Source of the DNA: Micromonospora sp. WMMD1155
GTDB lineage: Bacteria; Actinomycetota; Actinomycetes; Mycobacteriales; Micromonosporaceae
Assembly: GCF_029581275.1 (NCBI RefSeq)
Contig: NZ_CP120742.1
Location: forward strand, 1,400,501-1,464,500
Reading direction: 5' to 3'
Length of the DNA stretch: 64,000 nucleotides
Below are positions 35,869-44,592 of this stretch, in pieces (position 1 is the first letter of the stretch; every line of letters begins with the position of its first letter). The notes below the pieces were generated by a model, which was not told the DNA's origin, searched no databases, and saw only the letters and a list, made by a program, of their open reading frames with translations. The position numbers and the translations under genes were made by a program.

Positions 35869-37491
35869 TCAGGCCAGGTTCGACGACCGGGGGTACGCGT
35901 CGGTCGGGTCGGTGAGCACGTTGACCAGGTACGGCACTCCGGAGTCGAACGCCCGCTGGAGCGCCGGACCGAGATCGGCGGCCTTGGCGACCGTCTCCCC
36001 CGCACCGCCGAGCGCGCTGACCACCGTGTCGTAGCGCAGCTCCGGCTGGAGGTCGGCGGCCACGTCGTAGCCGTACATGGCGCGCATCGGGTGCTTCTCC
36101 AACCCCCAGATGCCGTTGTTGCCGACGACGATCACCACCGGCAGCTTCTGGCGGACCAGTGACTCGACGTCCATCAGCGAGAAGCCGGCCGCGCCGTCAC
36201 CCATCAGTACGCAGATCTGCCGGTCCGGGTGACTGACCCGGGCCCCCATCGCGTAACCCATGCCGGTGCCCAGGCAGCCGTACGGACCCGGGTCCAGCCA
36301 GGTGCCGGGCTGCGACGGCTCCAGGTACCGCCCGGCGTACGACACGAAGTCGCCGCCGTCGCCGATGGTGATCGCGTCCGGGGCCAGCACCCGACGAAGC
36401 TCGCCGTAGATCCGCGCCGGGCGGATCGGGTCGGTCTCGGCGGCCATCTCGGCGGCGTCCCGCGCCTTCGCCGCGTCCTCGGCGACGCGCAGGTCGGCGA
36501 TCCAGTCGGAGTGGTCGGTCCGGTCGCCGGCGTGGTCGGCCAGCGCGGAGAGGATCAGGCGCAGGTCGCCGGCGGGGGCTGCGGCCGGCTGCACGTGCGT
36601 CGCCCGCTGGCTGGGCGCGTCGACGATGTGCACCACCTTGGCGTCGCCGAAGTCACCGAAGCTGAGGCGGAAGTCCAGCGGGGTGCCCACCACCACGACC
36701 ACGTCGGCGCCGGAGAGCGCGGCCCGGCGGGCCTTGGCGAACGCGAGCGGGTGCTCCGGCGGGAGCGAGCCGCGACCCATCCCGTTGGTGAAGACCGGGA
36801 CCTGCAGCGCCTCGGCCGCCTCGCGCAGCGCGGCGACCGCGTCGCCCGCGTACACGTCGGAGCCGGCGATGATGACCGGTCGCTGTGCCCCGGCGATGAG
36901 CAGGGCGGCGCGGCCGACCTCCTCCGGGTCCGGCGCGACCGGGTCGACGCCGGTCGCGGCGGGCAGCTCGGCCTCGGCCACCGAGAAGACCGTCTCGAGC
37001 GGGAAGTCGAGGAAGGCCGGGCCGCGGTGCGGGGTGAGCGCGGCGGTGAGTGCCGCACCCACCGCACGCGGGATGTCGTCGGTGCTGAACACCGTCTCGG
37101 CGTGCTTGGTGACCGGGGCGACCAGCGGCAGGTGGTCCATCTCCTGCAGGCTGCCGGAGCCCCAGCGGAACGCGGGCGCGCGGCCACCGAGCACCAGCAC
37201 CGGGGAGGCGTTGAAGAACGCGCTCGTCATGCCGGAGATGCCGTTGGTGACACCGGGCCCGGCGGTGAGCACGGCGAGACCGGGGCGACGCTGCAGCTTG
37301 GCGACCGCCTCGGCGGCGAAGACCGCGGACTGTTCGTGCCGGACGTCGTAGATCGGGAAGTCGGTCTTGTACGCGGCGTCGTACAGCGGGAAGACGTGCC
37401 CTCCGGAGAGGGTGAACATCTCCCGTACGCCGTGCGCGCGTAGGGCCGCGAGCGCCAACTCGCCGCCGTGACCCTCGATCCGCTCCGTCAT
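35869..37491 (-). CDS. Thiamine-diphosphate enzyme, acetolactate-synthase-like
   Basis: A 540-residue protein of the IlvB/ILVBL/2-hydroxyacyl-CoA lyase class. The N-terminal domain has the TPP-activating Glu in DVRHEQSAVFAAEAVAK, then LTAGPGVTNGISGMTSAFFN. The central Rossmann domain runs about 190-320. The C-terminal TPP domain has the metal motif MGDGAAGFSLMDVESLV ending VVIVVGNN. It is not the biosynthetic acetolactate synthase by context: no ilvN or ilvC follows. Alternatives are oxalyl- or 2-hydroxyacyl-CoA lyase, sulfoacetaldehyde acetyltransferase-like or glyoxylate carboligase-like enzymes. ATG 37491 chosen; an upstream ATG at 37515 is possible. The enoyl-CoA hydratase gene is 85 bases upstream. 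Confidence 0.87.
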   Translation of the reverse strand: MTERIEGHGGELALAALRAHGVREMFTLSGGHVFPLYDAAYKTDFPIYDVRHEQSAVFAAEAVAKLQRRPGLAVLTAGPGVTNGISGMTSAFFNASPVLVLGGRAPAFRWGSGSLQEMDHLPLVAPVTKHAETVFSTDDIPRAVGAALTAALTPHRGPAFLDFPLETVFSVAEAELPAATGVDPVAPDPEEVGRAALLIAGAQRPVIIAGSDVYAGDAVAALREAAEALQVPVFTNGMGRGSLPPEHPLAFAKARRAALSGADVVVVVGTPLDFRLSFGDFGDAKVVHIVDAPSQRATHVQPAAAPAGDLRLILSALADHAGDRTDHSDWIADLRVAEDAAKARDAAEMAAETDPIRPARIYGELRRVLAPDAITIGDGGDFVSYAGRYLEPSQPGTWLDPGPYGCLGTGMGYAMGARVSHPDRQICVLMGDGAAGFSLMDVESLVRQKLPVVIVVGNNGIWGLEKHPMRAMYGYDVAADLQPELRYDTVVSALGGAGETVAKAADLGPALQRAFDSGVPYLVNVLTDPTDAYPRSSNLA

Positions 37492-37576
37492 TCGCCGCTC
37501 CCCTTCGTTCCTCATGACCGAGGCCCCACGCTACTGGCCGGTAGGAACAATGTGAACCGTTCTCGGCTAAGCCGTG

Positions 37577-38350
37577 TCAGCGGCCGGTGAAGTCCGGCTT
37601 GCGCTTCTCCACGAAGGCCGACATGCCCTCCCGCCGGTCGTCGGTGGCGAACAGCGCCGCGAAGAGCTGGCTCTCCCAGGCAAGGCCCGAGTTGAGGTCC
37701 ATGTCCAGGCCGCCGTCGACAGCCAGCTTCGCCGCGCGCAGCGCCTGCACCGGGCCGGTCAGGTACGGCTTCACGTAGGCGACCGCGGCGTCGTAGACCT
37801 CGGCTGCCGGGACCACCCGGTCGGCCAGGCCGATCCGCAGCGCCTCCTCGGCGTCGACCATCCGACCCGTCATGATCAGATCCTTGGCGCGGGCCGGGCC
37901 GACCAGGCGGGCCAGCCGCTGGGTGCCGCCGGCGCCCGGGATGATGCCGAGCTTGATCTCCGGCTGGCCGAGCTTCGCGTCGTCGGCCACGATCCGCCAG
38001 TCACAGGCCAGCGCCAGCTCGCAGCCGCCACCGAGGGCGTACCCGGTGATCGCGGCCACCACCGGCTTCGGGATCCGGGCGATCGCACCGAGAGCGCTGG
38101 ACAGGTTCGCCGCCCGGTCCGCCATGTCGACATAGGACATCTCGGCCATCTGCTTGATGTCCGCACCGGCGGCGAAGACCTTCTCCCCGCCGTACACGAT
38201 GACGGCGCGGACCTCGGGGTCGTCGGTGGCGGCCGTCGCGGCGGCGCGCAACTCCTCCTGCACCTGGGTGTTGAGCGCGTTCATCGGCGGCCGCTCCAGC
38301 CGGATCGTGCCGATGCCGTCAGTGGTCTCCAGCCGAACGAACTCGCCCAC
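37577..38350 (-). CDS. Enoyl-CoA hydratase/isomerase family protein
   Basis: A 257-residue crotonase. The oxyanion-hole segments are [10 protein letters not shown] and [13 protein letters not shown]. The two catalytic Glu are in GGGCELAL and [20 protein letters not shown], as in true hydratases, so it should hydrate trans-2-enoyl-CoA in beta-oxidation. The length is standard. It may be co-transcribed with the TPP enzyme downstream and functionally served by the ETF genes nearby. Confidence 0.95.
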   Translation of the reverse strand: MGEFVRLETTDGIGTIRLERPPMNALNTQVQEELRAAATAATDDPEVRAVIVYGGEKVFAAGADIKQMAEMSYVDMADRAANLSSALGAIARIPKPVVAAITGYALGGGCELALACDWRIVADDAKLGQPEIKLGIIPGAGGTQRLARLVGPARAKDLIMTGRMVDAEEALRIGLADRVVPAAEVYDAAVAYVKPYLTGPVQALRAAKLAVDGGLDMDLNSGLAWESQLFAALFATDDRREGMSAFVEKRKPDFTGR

Positions 38351-38448
38351 GCTGCCCTCACTTCCTCGTCGAAGTCGCGTGCCAACCTTACGACCCGGCT
38401 CGTTTGGGTAAGTAGTGTGGTGTCAGCCCCGTGGGCGGGAGTCCAGCC

Positions 38449-38928
38449 ATGACGACGTACTACGACGACAGGTCGGTGCAGGTCACCTCCACCACCGTCC
38501 GGGTCGATGGCCGCAGCTACGCGCTGTCCGACATCAGCATGATCTGGCACCGCCGCGGCACCCGTTCCTGGCGCGTGCTCGCCGGGCGGGGCGCGATCGG
38601 TGCGGCGCTCGCCGGTCCGCTGGTCGCGGCGGTGCTCGGCATCGGCGTGGCGGTCTGGCTGCACCGCTCCCCCACCGTGACGATCGCGATCGTCGGCGCG
38701 TCGGTGCTGGTCGGCCTGGCCGTCGGGCCCGTAGCCGACTTCCTCTTCGAACATCTGGACCGCTCGTACGCCCGGGGCAGCCGCCAACTGGAGATCTGGG
38801 CCCGTTGGCGGGGCCAGCCGGTCCGTCTGCTGCGGACGGGTGACGCGCTGCGCTTCGGGCAGATCTACCGTGCCCTGCAGCGCGCCGTCGAGCACAGCCA
38901 ACCGGCCCGCCCCGGCGCCCGTCGCTAG
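38449..38928 (+). CDS. DUF6232-type membrane protein, copy 1
   Basis: A 159-residue protein. The N-terminus MTTYYDDRSVQVTSTTVRVD is a short beta domain, followed by SYALSDISMIWHRRG. Two helices occupy about residues 52-105, and a cytosolic tail contains HLDRSYARGSRQLEIWARWR and LLRTGDALRFGQIYRALQRA. It is clearly paralogous to the gene at 39314 over its whole length. The function of this family is not known. ATG 38449. Confidence 0.85.
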   Translation: MTTYYDDRSVQVTSTTVRVDGRSYALSDISMIWHRRGTRSWRVLAGRGAIGAALAGPLVAAVLGIGVAVWLHRSPTVTIAIVGASVLVGLAVGPVADFLFEHLDRSYARGSRQLEIWARWRGQPVRLLRTGDALRFGQIYRALQRAVEHSQPARPGARR

Positions 38929-39313
38929 CCGTCGCGGCCCGACCTGGGCGGCGGGCGGCGGGCGGCGGGCGCAGTGTTCGTCCGGTGCCTATGGAGCTGA
39001 TATCACAAACGAATCAGACCGGGCCCACAGCGCCACAGCGCCACGGCGCCGCAGCGCCCCGCCGCGACACGGCGACAGACGCCGCCGGCCACGACCAGGA
39101 AGGACCCCGGCGCCACGACATGGCGGCGCGGCGACACGGCGCGATGACACAGCGATGCCGTCACACGTGATGTCGCAAACGATTCAGCTCCATAGGACCA
39201 TCGCGACATCAGCTCCACCCGCCCGACGACGTACGGCGAATCCGGGGCGGGCGAGGGCCGAGTGCCGGCCGCCGAGCCGGGCGGAAGTTGCCCTCCGGTG
39301 GTTAGGCTTAGTG
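38929..39313. other. 385-base intergenic region with split palindromic repeat
   Basis: It begins with a G+C simple repeat (gggcggc units, about 38945-38969). The rest is mostly a palindromic element interrupted by 151 bases of AGCGCCAC/GCGACAC-like sequence (see the repeat at 38988-39196). I find no convincing gene; open frames here are repeat-encoded. Confidence 0.6.
38988..39196. repeat. Palindromic repeat split by a 151-base insertion
   Basis: The outer ends cctatggagctga (38988-39000) and its exact inverse (39184-39196, tcagctccatagg) are terminal inverted repeats. Inside each end is a 19-base direct copy: gatatcacaaacgaatcag (38999-39017) and gatgtcgcaaacgattcag (39169-39187), with three differences. 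Fusing the two halves would give one 39-base palindromic element, so the middle looks inserted with duplication of the centre. Confidence 0.75.
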
Positions 39314-39796
39314 ATGACCCTCTATTACCGGGACGACGCGGTGCAGGTCACGTCCGAGTCGATCCGGGCTGGCGGTCACGTGATCGCCCTGTCCGACGTG
39401 ACGTTCGTCTGGCACGCACGGGGGCAGAAGAGCCTCGCCGTACGCGGCCGGGTGCTGGGTCGCGGTGTCCTGGTCCTGCTGCTCTCGCTGCCGCCGCTTG
39501 TCGCCATGGTCTGCGTGTTGTCGCTGGCCTGGTCGGCGCAGGACCGGGGCAACTGGCAACTGGCGCTGATCATTCTGGCGGCCTGCGCGGTGGGGGCCCT
39601 GGTGTCGCTGCCGTTCCTGGAGATCCCCCTGGGCTGGCTGGACCGCTCCTACGAGCGCGGCAGCCATGTGCACGAATTGTGGGTGCAGCACCACGGTCGG
39701 GAGGATCTGCTCCTGCGCACCCCGGACGCGCTACGGTTCGGCCAGATCTACCGGGCCGTGCAGCGTGCCGTCGAACAGCAGGGCGACCACCGGTGA
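39314..39796 (+). CDS. DUF6232-type membrane protein, copy 2
   Basis: A 160-residue paralogue of the gene at 38449. It has the same opening (MTLYYRDDAVQVTSESIRAG), the same ALSDVTFVWHARG block, two membrane helices and the same tail (LDRSYERGSHVHELWVQHHG; PDALRFGQIYRAVQRAVEQ). The helices and the turn between them have diverged most. The two copies probably arose by tandem duplication. Start ATG 39314 (a GTG three bases earlier is also in frame). Function unknown. Confidence 0.85.
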   Translation: MTLYYRDDAVQVTSESIRAGGHVIALSDVTFVWHARGQKSLAVRGRVLGRGVLVLLLSLPPLVAMVCVLSLAWSAQDRGNWQLALIILAACAVGALVSLPFLEIPLGWLDRSYERGSHVHELWVQHHGREDLLLRTPDALRFGQIYRAVQRAVEQQGDHR

Positions 39797-39850
39797 CCGT
39801 CGGCGTCGCCCACCCGGCGGTTGCGGCCCGGCCGACGCACACTTGATCCC

Positions 39851-40579
39851 ATGGCGATTCCCCTCCCCACCCCGACCGCCGTGGTCGGCCTGACCCGTTC
39901 CGCTCTCGACCAGGCGCTCGGCTCGGCCGCCTCGTTCGCCGCCGTGCCCGCCCGCGCGTTCGCGGTGCTGGACGGGGTGGAGGCGCTGCTGGCCCGGATC
40001 AACGGCGTGGTCGACCGGATCGAGACGACGCTGGACCGCACCGACCAGGTGCTCACCGACGCCGAGGCGGCCGTCCGTGAGGTGGCCGTGATCAGCGCCG
40101 CCGCGACCACCGCCATCGACACCGCCACCGAGGTGGCGTCGGCAGCCGCGGTCGTGGTTCAGGAGGCCGACACCGTCGCCCGGATGGCCGGCACGGTGGT
40201 CGCCGACGCCGAGGCGGTGGCCGGCCGGGCTGCGGTGACGGTAGGCACCGCGACGGAGGCGGCGGCCACGGCGGCCGAGCTGCTGGCAGCGTACGAGCCG
40301 GCGCTCCGGCGGGCCGCGCCGATGACCGAACGGTTCGTCGAACAGCTCAGTCACGAGGAGATCACCGCCGCGATCCACCTGATCGACGAGCTGCCCAAGC
40401 TCAAACAGCACCTGACGGCGGACATCCTGCCGATCCTGGCCACCCTCGACCGGGTCGGGCCCGACCTGCACGATCTGCTCGACGTGACCCGTGACCTCAA
40501 GCTCGCCGTGGCCGGCATCCCCGGGCTGGGCATGCTGCGCCGACGCGGGGAGAAGCTCAGCGACGACGACGCCGGTTGA
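39851..40579 (+). CDS. Alanine-rich helical protein, 242 residues
   Basis: Begins at ATG 39851. After a Pro-rich start it is almost entirely helical, with long Ala/Val/Thr/Glu segments (ARINGVVDRIETTLDRTDQV; TATEVASAAAVVVQEADTVA) that suggest a coiled coil or phasin-like bundle. The last 70 residues (ITAAIHLIDELPKLKQHL; DILPILATLDRVGPDLHDLL; VAGIPGLGMLRRRGEKL) resemble a conserved actinobacterial tail. Similar mycobacterial proteins are sometimes annotated, almost certainly wrongly, as a RuBisCO large subunit. No signal peptide or membrane helix. Role unknown. Confidence 0.75.
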   Translation: MAIPLPTPTAVVGLTRSALDQALGSAASFAAVPARAFAVLDGVEALLARINGVVDRIETTLDRTDQVLTDAEAAVREVAVISAAATTAIDTATEVASAAAVVVQEADTVARMAGTVVADAEAVAGRAAVTVGTATEAAATAAELLAAYEPALRRAAPMTERFVEQLSHEEITAAIHLIDELPKLKQHLTADILPILATLDRVGPDLHDLLDVTRDLKLAVAGIPGLGMLRRRGEKLSDDDAG

Positions 40580-40588
40580 GCCCTCGGT

Positions 40589-41485
40589 TCAGGCCGGCTC
40601 GTACAGCTCGTCGATCTCGGCGCGCTGCGGAAGCGCCACCGAGGCACCGAGCTTGCGTACGCAGGCGGCACCGGCCGCCGACGCCCAGCGCACCGCGTCG
40701 ACCAGGTCGCGTCCCTCGCCCCAGCCGACGGCCAGCGCGGCGGTGAACGCGTCACCCGCTGCGGTGGAGTCGACGACGTCGACGCGGACAGCCGGCACGT
40801 GCACCTCGACGCCGTCCCGGTCGACGTACCAGGCGCCCTCTCCACCGAGGGTGAGTACGGCCCGGGGAGTCAGGTCCAGCAGCGCCCGGGGTTCTTCCCG
40901 ACCTCGACCGGCGAGCGTGCGCGCCTCGCCCTCGTTGACGACCAGCAGGTCCACCGACGCGAGCAGCTCGGGCGGGAGATCGCGGGCCGGGGCGGCGTTG
41001 AGGATGACCCGGGTGCCGGCGGCGCGGGCGGCCACCGCGGCGGCCGTCACCGTCGACACCGGGATCTCCAGTTGGGCGACGAGGACGTCCGCCGCGCTCA
41101 CCGTGGCCAGCTCGTCCTCGGTGAGACCGGTCAACGCGTCGTTCGCGCCGGGGGTCACCATGATGGCGTTCTCGCCCTGGGCGTTCACCATCACCAATGC
41201 CACGCCGGAGGTGCCGTAGACCACCCGTAGTTGGCTGGTGTCCACCCCGGCCGCCGTGATGCGGGCCTTGAGGGTGACGCCGAAGGCGTCCGAGCCGATC
41301 GCGCCGAGGAAGGCACAGGACGCGCCGGCCCGGGCCGCGGCGACGGCCTGGTTGGCGCCCTTACCGCCGGGCACCATCATGAAGTCGGTGCCGAGCATGG
41401 TCTCGCCCAGTCTCGGCAACGCCGGCGCCATCGCGACCAGGTCCATGTTGGCGCTGCCCACCACGGCGACGCGGGTCTGCGGCAC
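40589..41485 (-). CDS. rbsK: Ribokinase (PfkB family)
   Basis: A 298-residue sugar kinase. The ribokinase opening VAVVGSANMDLVAMAPALPR, signature 1 MVPGGKGANQAVAAARAGA and signature 2 VVDSTAAGDAFTAALAVGWG (catalytic Asp in AAGD) are all visible. It phosphorylates ribose, or a related pentose or deoxyribose, with ATP. There are no ribose-transport genes nearby; it may act on ribose from nucleoside salvage. Start GTG 41485 with a GGAG upstream. The stop is 9 bases from that of the convergent helical protein. Confidence 0.9.
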   Translation of the reverse strand: MPQTRVAVVGSANMDLVAMAPALPRLGETMLGTDFMMVPGGKGANQAVAAARAGASCAFLGAIGSDAFGVTLKARITAAGVDTSQLRVVYGTSGVALVMVNAQGENAIMVTPGANDALTGLTEDELATVSAADVLVAQLEIPVSTVTAAAVAARAAGTRVILNAAPARDLPPELLASVDLLVVNEGEARTLAGRGREEPRALLDLTPRAVLTLGGEGAWYVDRDGVEVHVPAVRVDVVDSTAAGDAFTAALAVGWGEGRDLVDAVRWASAAGAACVRKLGASVALPQRAEIDELYEPA

Positions 41486-41509
41486 TGTCGTCTCCGCCCT
41501 GACCGTCGC

Positions 41510-42349
41510 TCAGGCGGCCCGAGCGGTGTAGCGGTCGCCGGAACGCTCGACCACCAGCGGCAGGCCGAAGGTCTTGGAGAGGTTGTCGCCGGTCAGCGTC
41601 TCGGCGAGCAGGCCCTGGGCGACCACGCCACCCTCCCGCAGCAGCAGCGCGTGGGTGAACCCCGGCGGGATCTCCTCGACGTGGTGGGTGACCAGCACCA
41701 TCGCCGGGGCGTCCGGGTCGTACGCCAGCTCGGCCAGTCGGGCGACCAGGTCCTCCCGACCACCCAGGTCGAGCCCGGCGGCGGGCTCGTCGAGCAGCAG
41801 CAGCTCCGGGTCGGTCATCAGGGCACGGGCGATCTGCACCCGCTTGCGCTCCCCCTCGGAGAGGGTGCCGTACCGGCGTTCGGCGAGCCCGCCGACGCCG
41901 AGCTGGCTCAGCAGTGCCCGCGCCCGCGCCTCGTCGCCGCGGTCGTAGTTCTCCCGCCAGCGGCCGACGACCGACCAGGCGGCGGTCACCACCACGTCGC
42001 TGACCTGTTCGTCGGCGGGCAGCCGTTCGGCGATCGCGGCGGTGGTGAGCCCGATGCGGGTACGCAGCTCGTTGACGTCGGTGCGGCCGATCCGCTCGCC
42101 GAGCACGTGCGCGACACCGGTGGTGGGGTGCAGTCGGCCGGCGGCGAGGTTGAGCAGTGTCGTCTTGCCCGCGCCGTTGGAACCGAGCACGACCCACCGC
42201 TCGTCCAGCTCGACACGCCAGGTCAGGTCCTGCAGGAGGGCGGTGCCGGAGCGGCGTACGCCGACGCTGTCGAGGCTGACCACCAGATCCGGGTCGACGG
42301 GGGCGCCGGCAGCGCCGGGGAGCAGGTCACCAGTCACCGCTCCATCCAA
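41510..42349 (-). CDS. ABC transporter ATP-binding protein (ModF-like single domain)
   Basis: A 279-residue ATPase. Walker A is VLGSNGAGKTTLLNLAAG, the signature is TLSEGERKRVQIARAL, Walker B is LLLLDEPAAGLDLGG, and a switch His lies in LVTHHVEEIPPGFTHALLL. That last motif resembles molybdate-related ModF and similar soluble ABC ATPases. No permease gene is adjacent on this strand; the next ABC genes are divergent. Substrate or partner unknown. The start may be ATG 42349 or the GTG five codons inside. It precedes ribokinase by 24 bases and they are likely co-transcribed. Confidence 0.88.
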   Translation of the reverse strand: MDGAVTGDLLPGAAGAPVDPDLVVSLDSVGVRRSGTALLQDLTWRVELDERWVVLGSNGAGKTTLLNLAAGRLHPTTGVAHVLGERIGRTDVNELRTRIGLTTAAIAERLPADEQVSDVVVTAAWSVVGRWRENYDRGDEARARALLSQLGVGGLAERRYGTLSEGERKRVQIARALMTDPELLLLDEPAAGLDLGGREDLVARLAELAYDPDAPAMVLVTHHVEEIPPGFTHALLLREGGVVAQGLLAETLTGDNLSKTFGLPLVVERSGDRYTARAA

Positions 42350-42468
42350 CCACGCAACGACGAGGCGCCCCCCACGGGCGGCGCCCCGGCCATAGGGTGA
42401 TGCACCGTGTCGTTGCTCACCAAGACCGAAGGACCACTCATGCCCCGCCGAGGTACGGAGCCGCGCGG

Positions 42469-43476
42469 ATGAGCGCGGCCATCGAGATCGAGGGTCTGCG
42501 CAAGACCTTCCACACCCTGCGCAACGGCCGACGGGTGGCGGTGGACGGGTTCGACCTGCTGGTCGAGGAGGGCCAGATCCACGGCTTCCTGGGCCCCAAC
42601 GGGTCCGGCAAGACCACCACCCTGCGCGCCCTGCTCGGGCTGGTACGCGCCGACAGCGGGCGGATGACGGTGCTGGGTGCGCCGTCGCCCGAGTCGCTGC
42701 CCGGAGTGGCCGGGCAGGTCGGCGCCATCGTGGAGAGTCCGCAGTTCTTCGGCAACTTCACCGGTTACCGCACCCTGCGGTTGTTGGCGCGTGCCGGCGG
42801 GATGCCGGTCTCGCGGGTGGATGAGGCGCTGGACCTGGTGGGCCTGCGCGACCGGGGCGACGAGCGGGTGAAGGGCTACTCGCTGGGCATGAAGCAGCGC
42901 CTCGCGGTCGCGTCCGCGCTGCTGAAGGACCCACGGTTGCTCATCCTGGATGAGCCGGCGAACGGGCTGGACCCGGCGGGCATCCGGGAGATGCGGGACC
43001 TGATGCGGTCGCTGGCGGCGGCCGGGGTGACAGTGCTGGTGTCCAGTCACATCCTGGGTGAGATCCAGCTGATCTGCGACCACGTCACGATCATTTCGCA
43101 CGGGCGTCGGGTCGCTGCCGGCCGGGTCGACGAGGTGCTGGCGGGTTACGACCGGCACGAGTTCCTGGTGCGGGTGGCCGAGGCCGAACGCGCTGTCGAG
43201 CTGCTGCACGCGGCCGGGCTGACGGCGGCCGTCGACGGCGAGACGCTGGTGGTGAGCGGGGTGAGTGACCCGACGGTGGTCAGCCGGACGCTCGGCGAGC
43301 AGGGCCTGTGGGTGGGCGAGCTGACCCCGCTGCGGCCGGATCTGGAGAGTGTCTTCCTGGAGTTGACGGGCGCGTACGAGCATCCGTCGGTGCCCCGCCA
43401 GGTCGACGACTCGCACCTGCCGTACACCGACCAGGGTGGCGCGGTGATCGACATCGATCGGGGAGTGGACGCGTGA
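42469..43476 (+). CDS. ABC-2 type transporter ATP-binding protein
   Basis: A 335-residue ATPase starting at ATG 42469. Walker A is FLGPNGSGKTTTLRALLG, the signature is YSLGMKQRLAVASALL, Walker B is RLLILDEPANGLDPAGI, and the switch His is in VLVSSHILGEIQLICD. The last 100 residues form the C-terminal domain of drug- or bacitracin-type exporters. The stop overlaps the permease start (GTGA). The pair is a two-gene exporter of the ABC-2 class; the substrate cannot be told from sequence. Confidence 0.94.
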   Translation: MSAAIEIEGLRKTFHTLRNGRRVAVDGFDLLVEEGQIHGFLGPNGSGKTTTLRALLGLVRADSGRMTVLGAPSPESLPGVAGQVGAIVESPQFFGNFTGYRTLRLLARAGGMPVSRVDEALDLVGLRDRGDERVKGYSLGMKQRLAVASALLKDPRLLILDEPANGLDPAGIREMRDLMRSLAAAGVTVLVSSHILGEIQLICDHVTIISHGRRVAAGRVDEVLAGYDRHEFLVRVAEAERAVELLHAAGLTAAVDGETLVVSGVSDPTVVSRTLGEQGLWVGELTPLRPDLESVFLELTGAYEHPSVPRQVDDSHLPYTDQGGAVIDIDRGVDA

Positions 43477-44483
43477 ACCTGGTCCGTGCAGAGGTGGAGC
43501 GACTGTCGGCCCGTCGCTTCGTGCAGCTCATGGTCGTCCTGCTGGCGTTCGCCTTCGCGGTCACGGCGGCGACCACGCTGGCTGGTTCGCACAAGCCCAA
43601 CGCGGAAGAGTTGAACTCGGCGCGGGCTCAGGCCGTCGAGGCGCGGCAGGCGATGGACCTGGCTCACCAGCAGTGCCTGGCGCGACAGAACGGCACGCTT
43701 CCGCAGGCCGACATGGGCCAGTACTTCCCTCAGGACTGCTCGGAGATCGACCCGATCCGGCAGGATCGGCTGCCGATCGCCGCGGACTTCCTGCCGGGGG
43801 TGTTCAGCTTCGCCAAGCAGGCGCTGCCGCTGCTCTATTTCCTCATCGCGTTCCTGGTGCTGTTCGGGTTCCTGGTCGGTGCCTCCTACATCGGCGCCGA
43901 CCTGAACTCCGGTGGCGTGGTGAACCTGCTGCTCTGGCGACCACGCCGGTTGACGGTGCTGGCGACCAAGTTGGGCACCCTGCTCGGCACGGTGCTGGTC
44001 CTGGCCGTGATCGCGTCGGTGGCCTACCTCGGCACGTTCTGGGTGATCGGGCAGACCGCCGGGCTACCCGGCCGGCTGACCGGTGAGTTCTGGCGTTCGC
44101 TCGGCGCGGTGCATGTCCGTGGCCTGGTGCTGGTGCTGTTGGCCTCCGCGCTGGGCTTCGCGATCGCGACCCTGGGTCGGCACACGTCGGCGGCGCTGGG
44201 GGCGGCCGCCGCGTACCTGGTGGTGTGGGAGTTGGGCGGCCGTCTGATCCTGGAGATCGTCGACGCCCGACGACCGGACCGGTTCATGCTCTCCAGCCAC
44301 ATCCAGGCCTGGCTCACCGCCAAGGCGGATTTCTGGGACACCTGCCCCGGCAGTTCGGGCACCGCGTACTGCGATGGCTCCTACAGCCTGACCTGGGGGC
44401 CGTCCCTGGTGGTGTTGCTCGCGCTCACCGGTGGGCTGACCGCGGCGGCGTTCGCCGTGTTCCGTCGTCGTGACCTGATCTGA
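43473..44483 (+). CDS. ABC-2 type transporter permease
   Basis: A 336-residue membrane protein starting at the overlapping GTG 43473. One helix near the N-terminus (LMVVLLAFAFAVTAATTLAG) is followed by a 90-residue outside loop with two Cys. Then come five helices, among them LLYFLIAFLVLFGFLVGASY, VVLALTGG-type repeats and a final helix ending FAVFRRRDLI. GADLNSGGVVNLLLWRPRR is the conserved cytosolic region next to the ATPase. A second outside loop before the last helix has two more Cys (TCPGSSGTAYC), so a disulfide is likely. Confidence 0.9.
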   Translation: MNLVRAEVERLSARRFVQLMVVLLAFAFAVTAATTLAGSHKPNAEELNSARAQAVEARQAMDLAHQQCLARQNGTLPQADMGQYFPQDCSEIDPIRQDRLPIAADFLPGVFSFAKQALPLLYFLIAFLVLFGFLVGASYIGADLNSGGVVNLLLWRPRRLTVLATKLGTLLGTVLVLAVIASVAYLGTFWVIGQTAGLPGRLTGEFWRSLGAVHVRGLVLVLLASALGFAIATLGRHTSAALGAAAAYLVVWELGGRLILEIVDARRPDRFMLSSHIQAWLTAKADFWDTCPGSSGTAYCDGSYSLTWGPSLVVLLALTGGLTAAAFAVFRRRDLI

Positions 44484-44490
44484 GTCGAGT

Positions 44491-44525
44491 CCGTCGGGCC
44501 GGCGGTACCGGAGTCGGCCCGACGG
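44491..44525 (+). terminator. Hairpin after the ABC exporter operon
   Basis: ccgtcgggccg and cggcccgacgg form a perfect 11-base stem with a 13-base loop, 7 bases after the permease stop. Confidence 0.7.
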
Positions 44526-44592
44526 ATCGGCAAGAGCTTGCAACCCGTCGCCCCGCGGTGAAATATTCCTTCACATGACCGCCGCAGCGGGC

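Noticed and set aside
38988..39196. Insertion sequence
   Set aside because: It has terminal inverted repeats but is too short and encodes no transposase; at most a non-autonomous element.
39851..40579. RuBisCO large subunit, as similar proteins are sometimes named
   Set aside because: No RuBisCO motif is present; the sequence is an Ala-rich helical protein.
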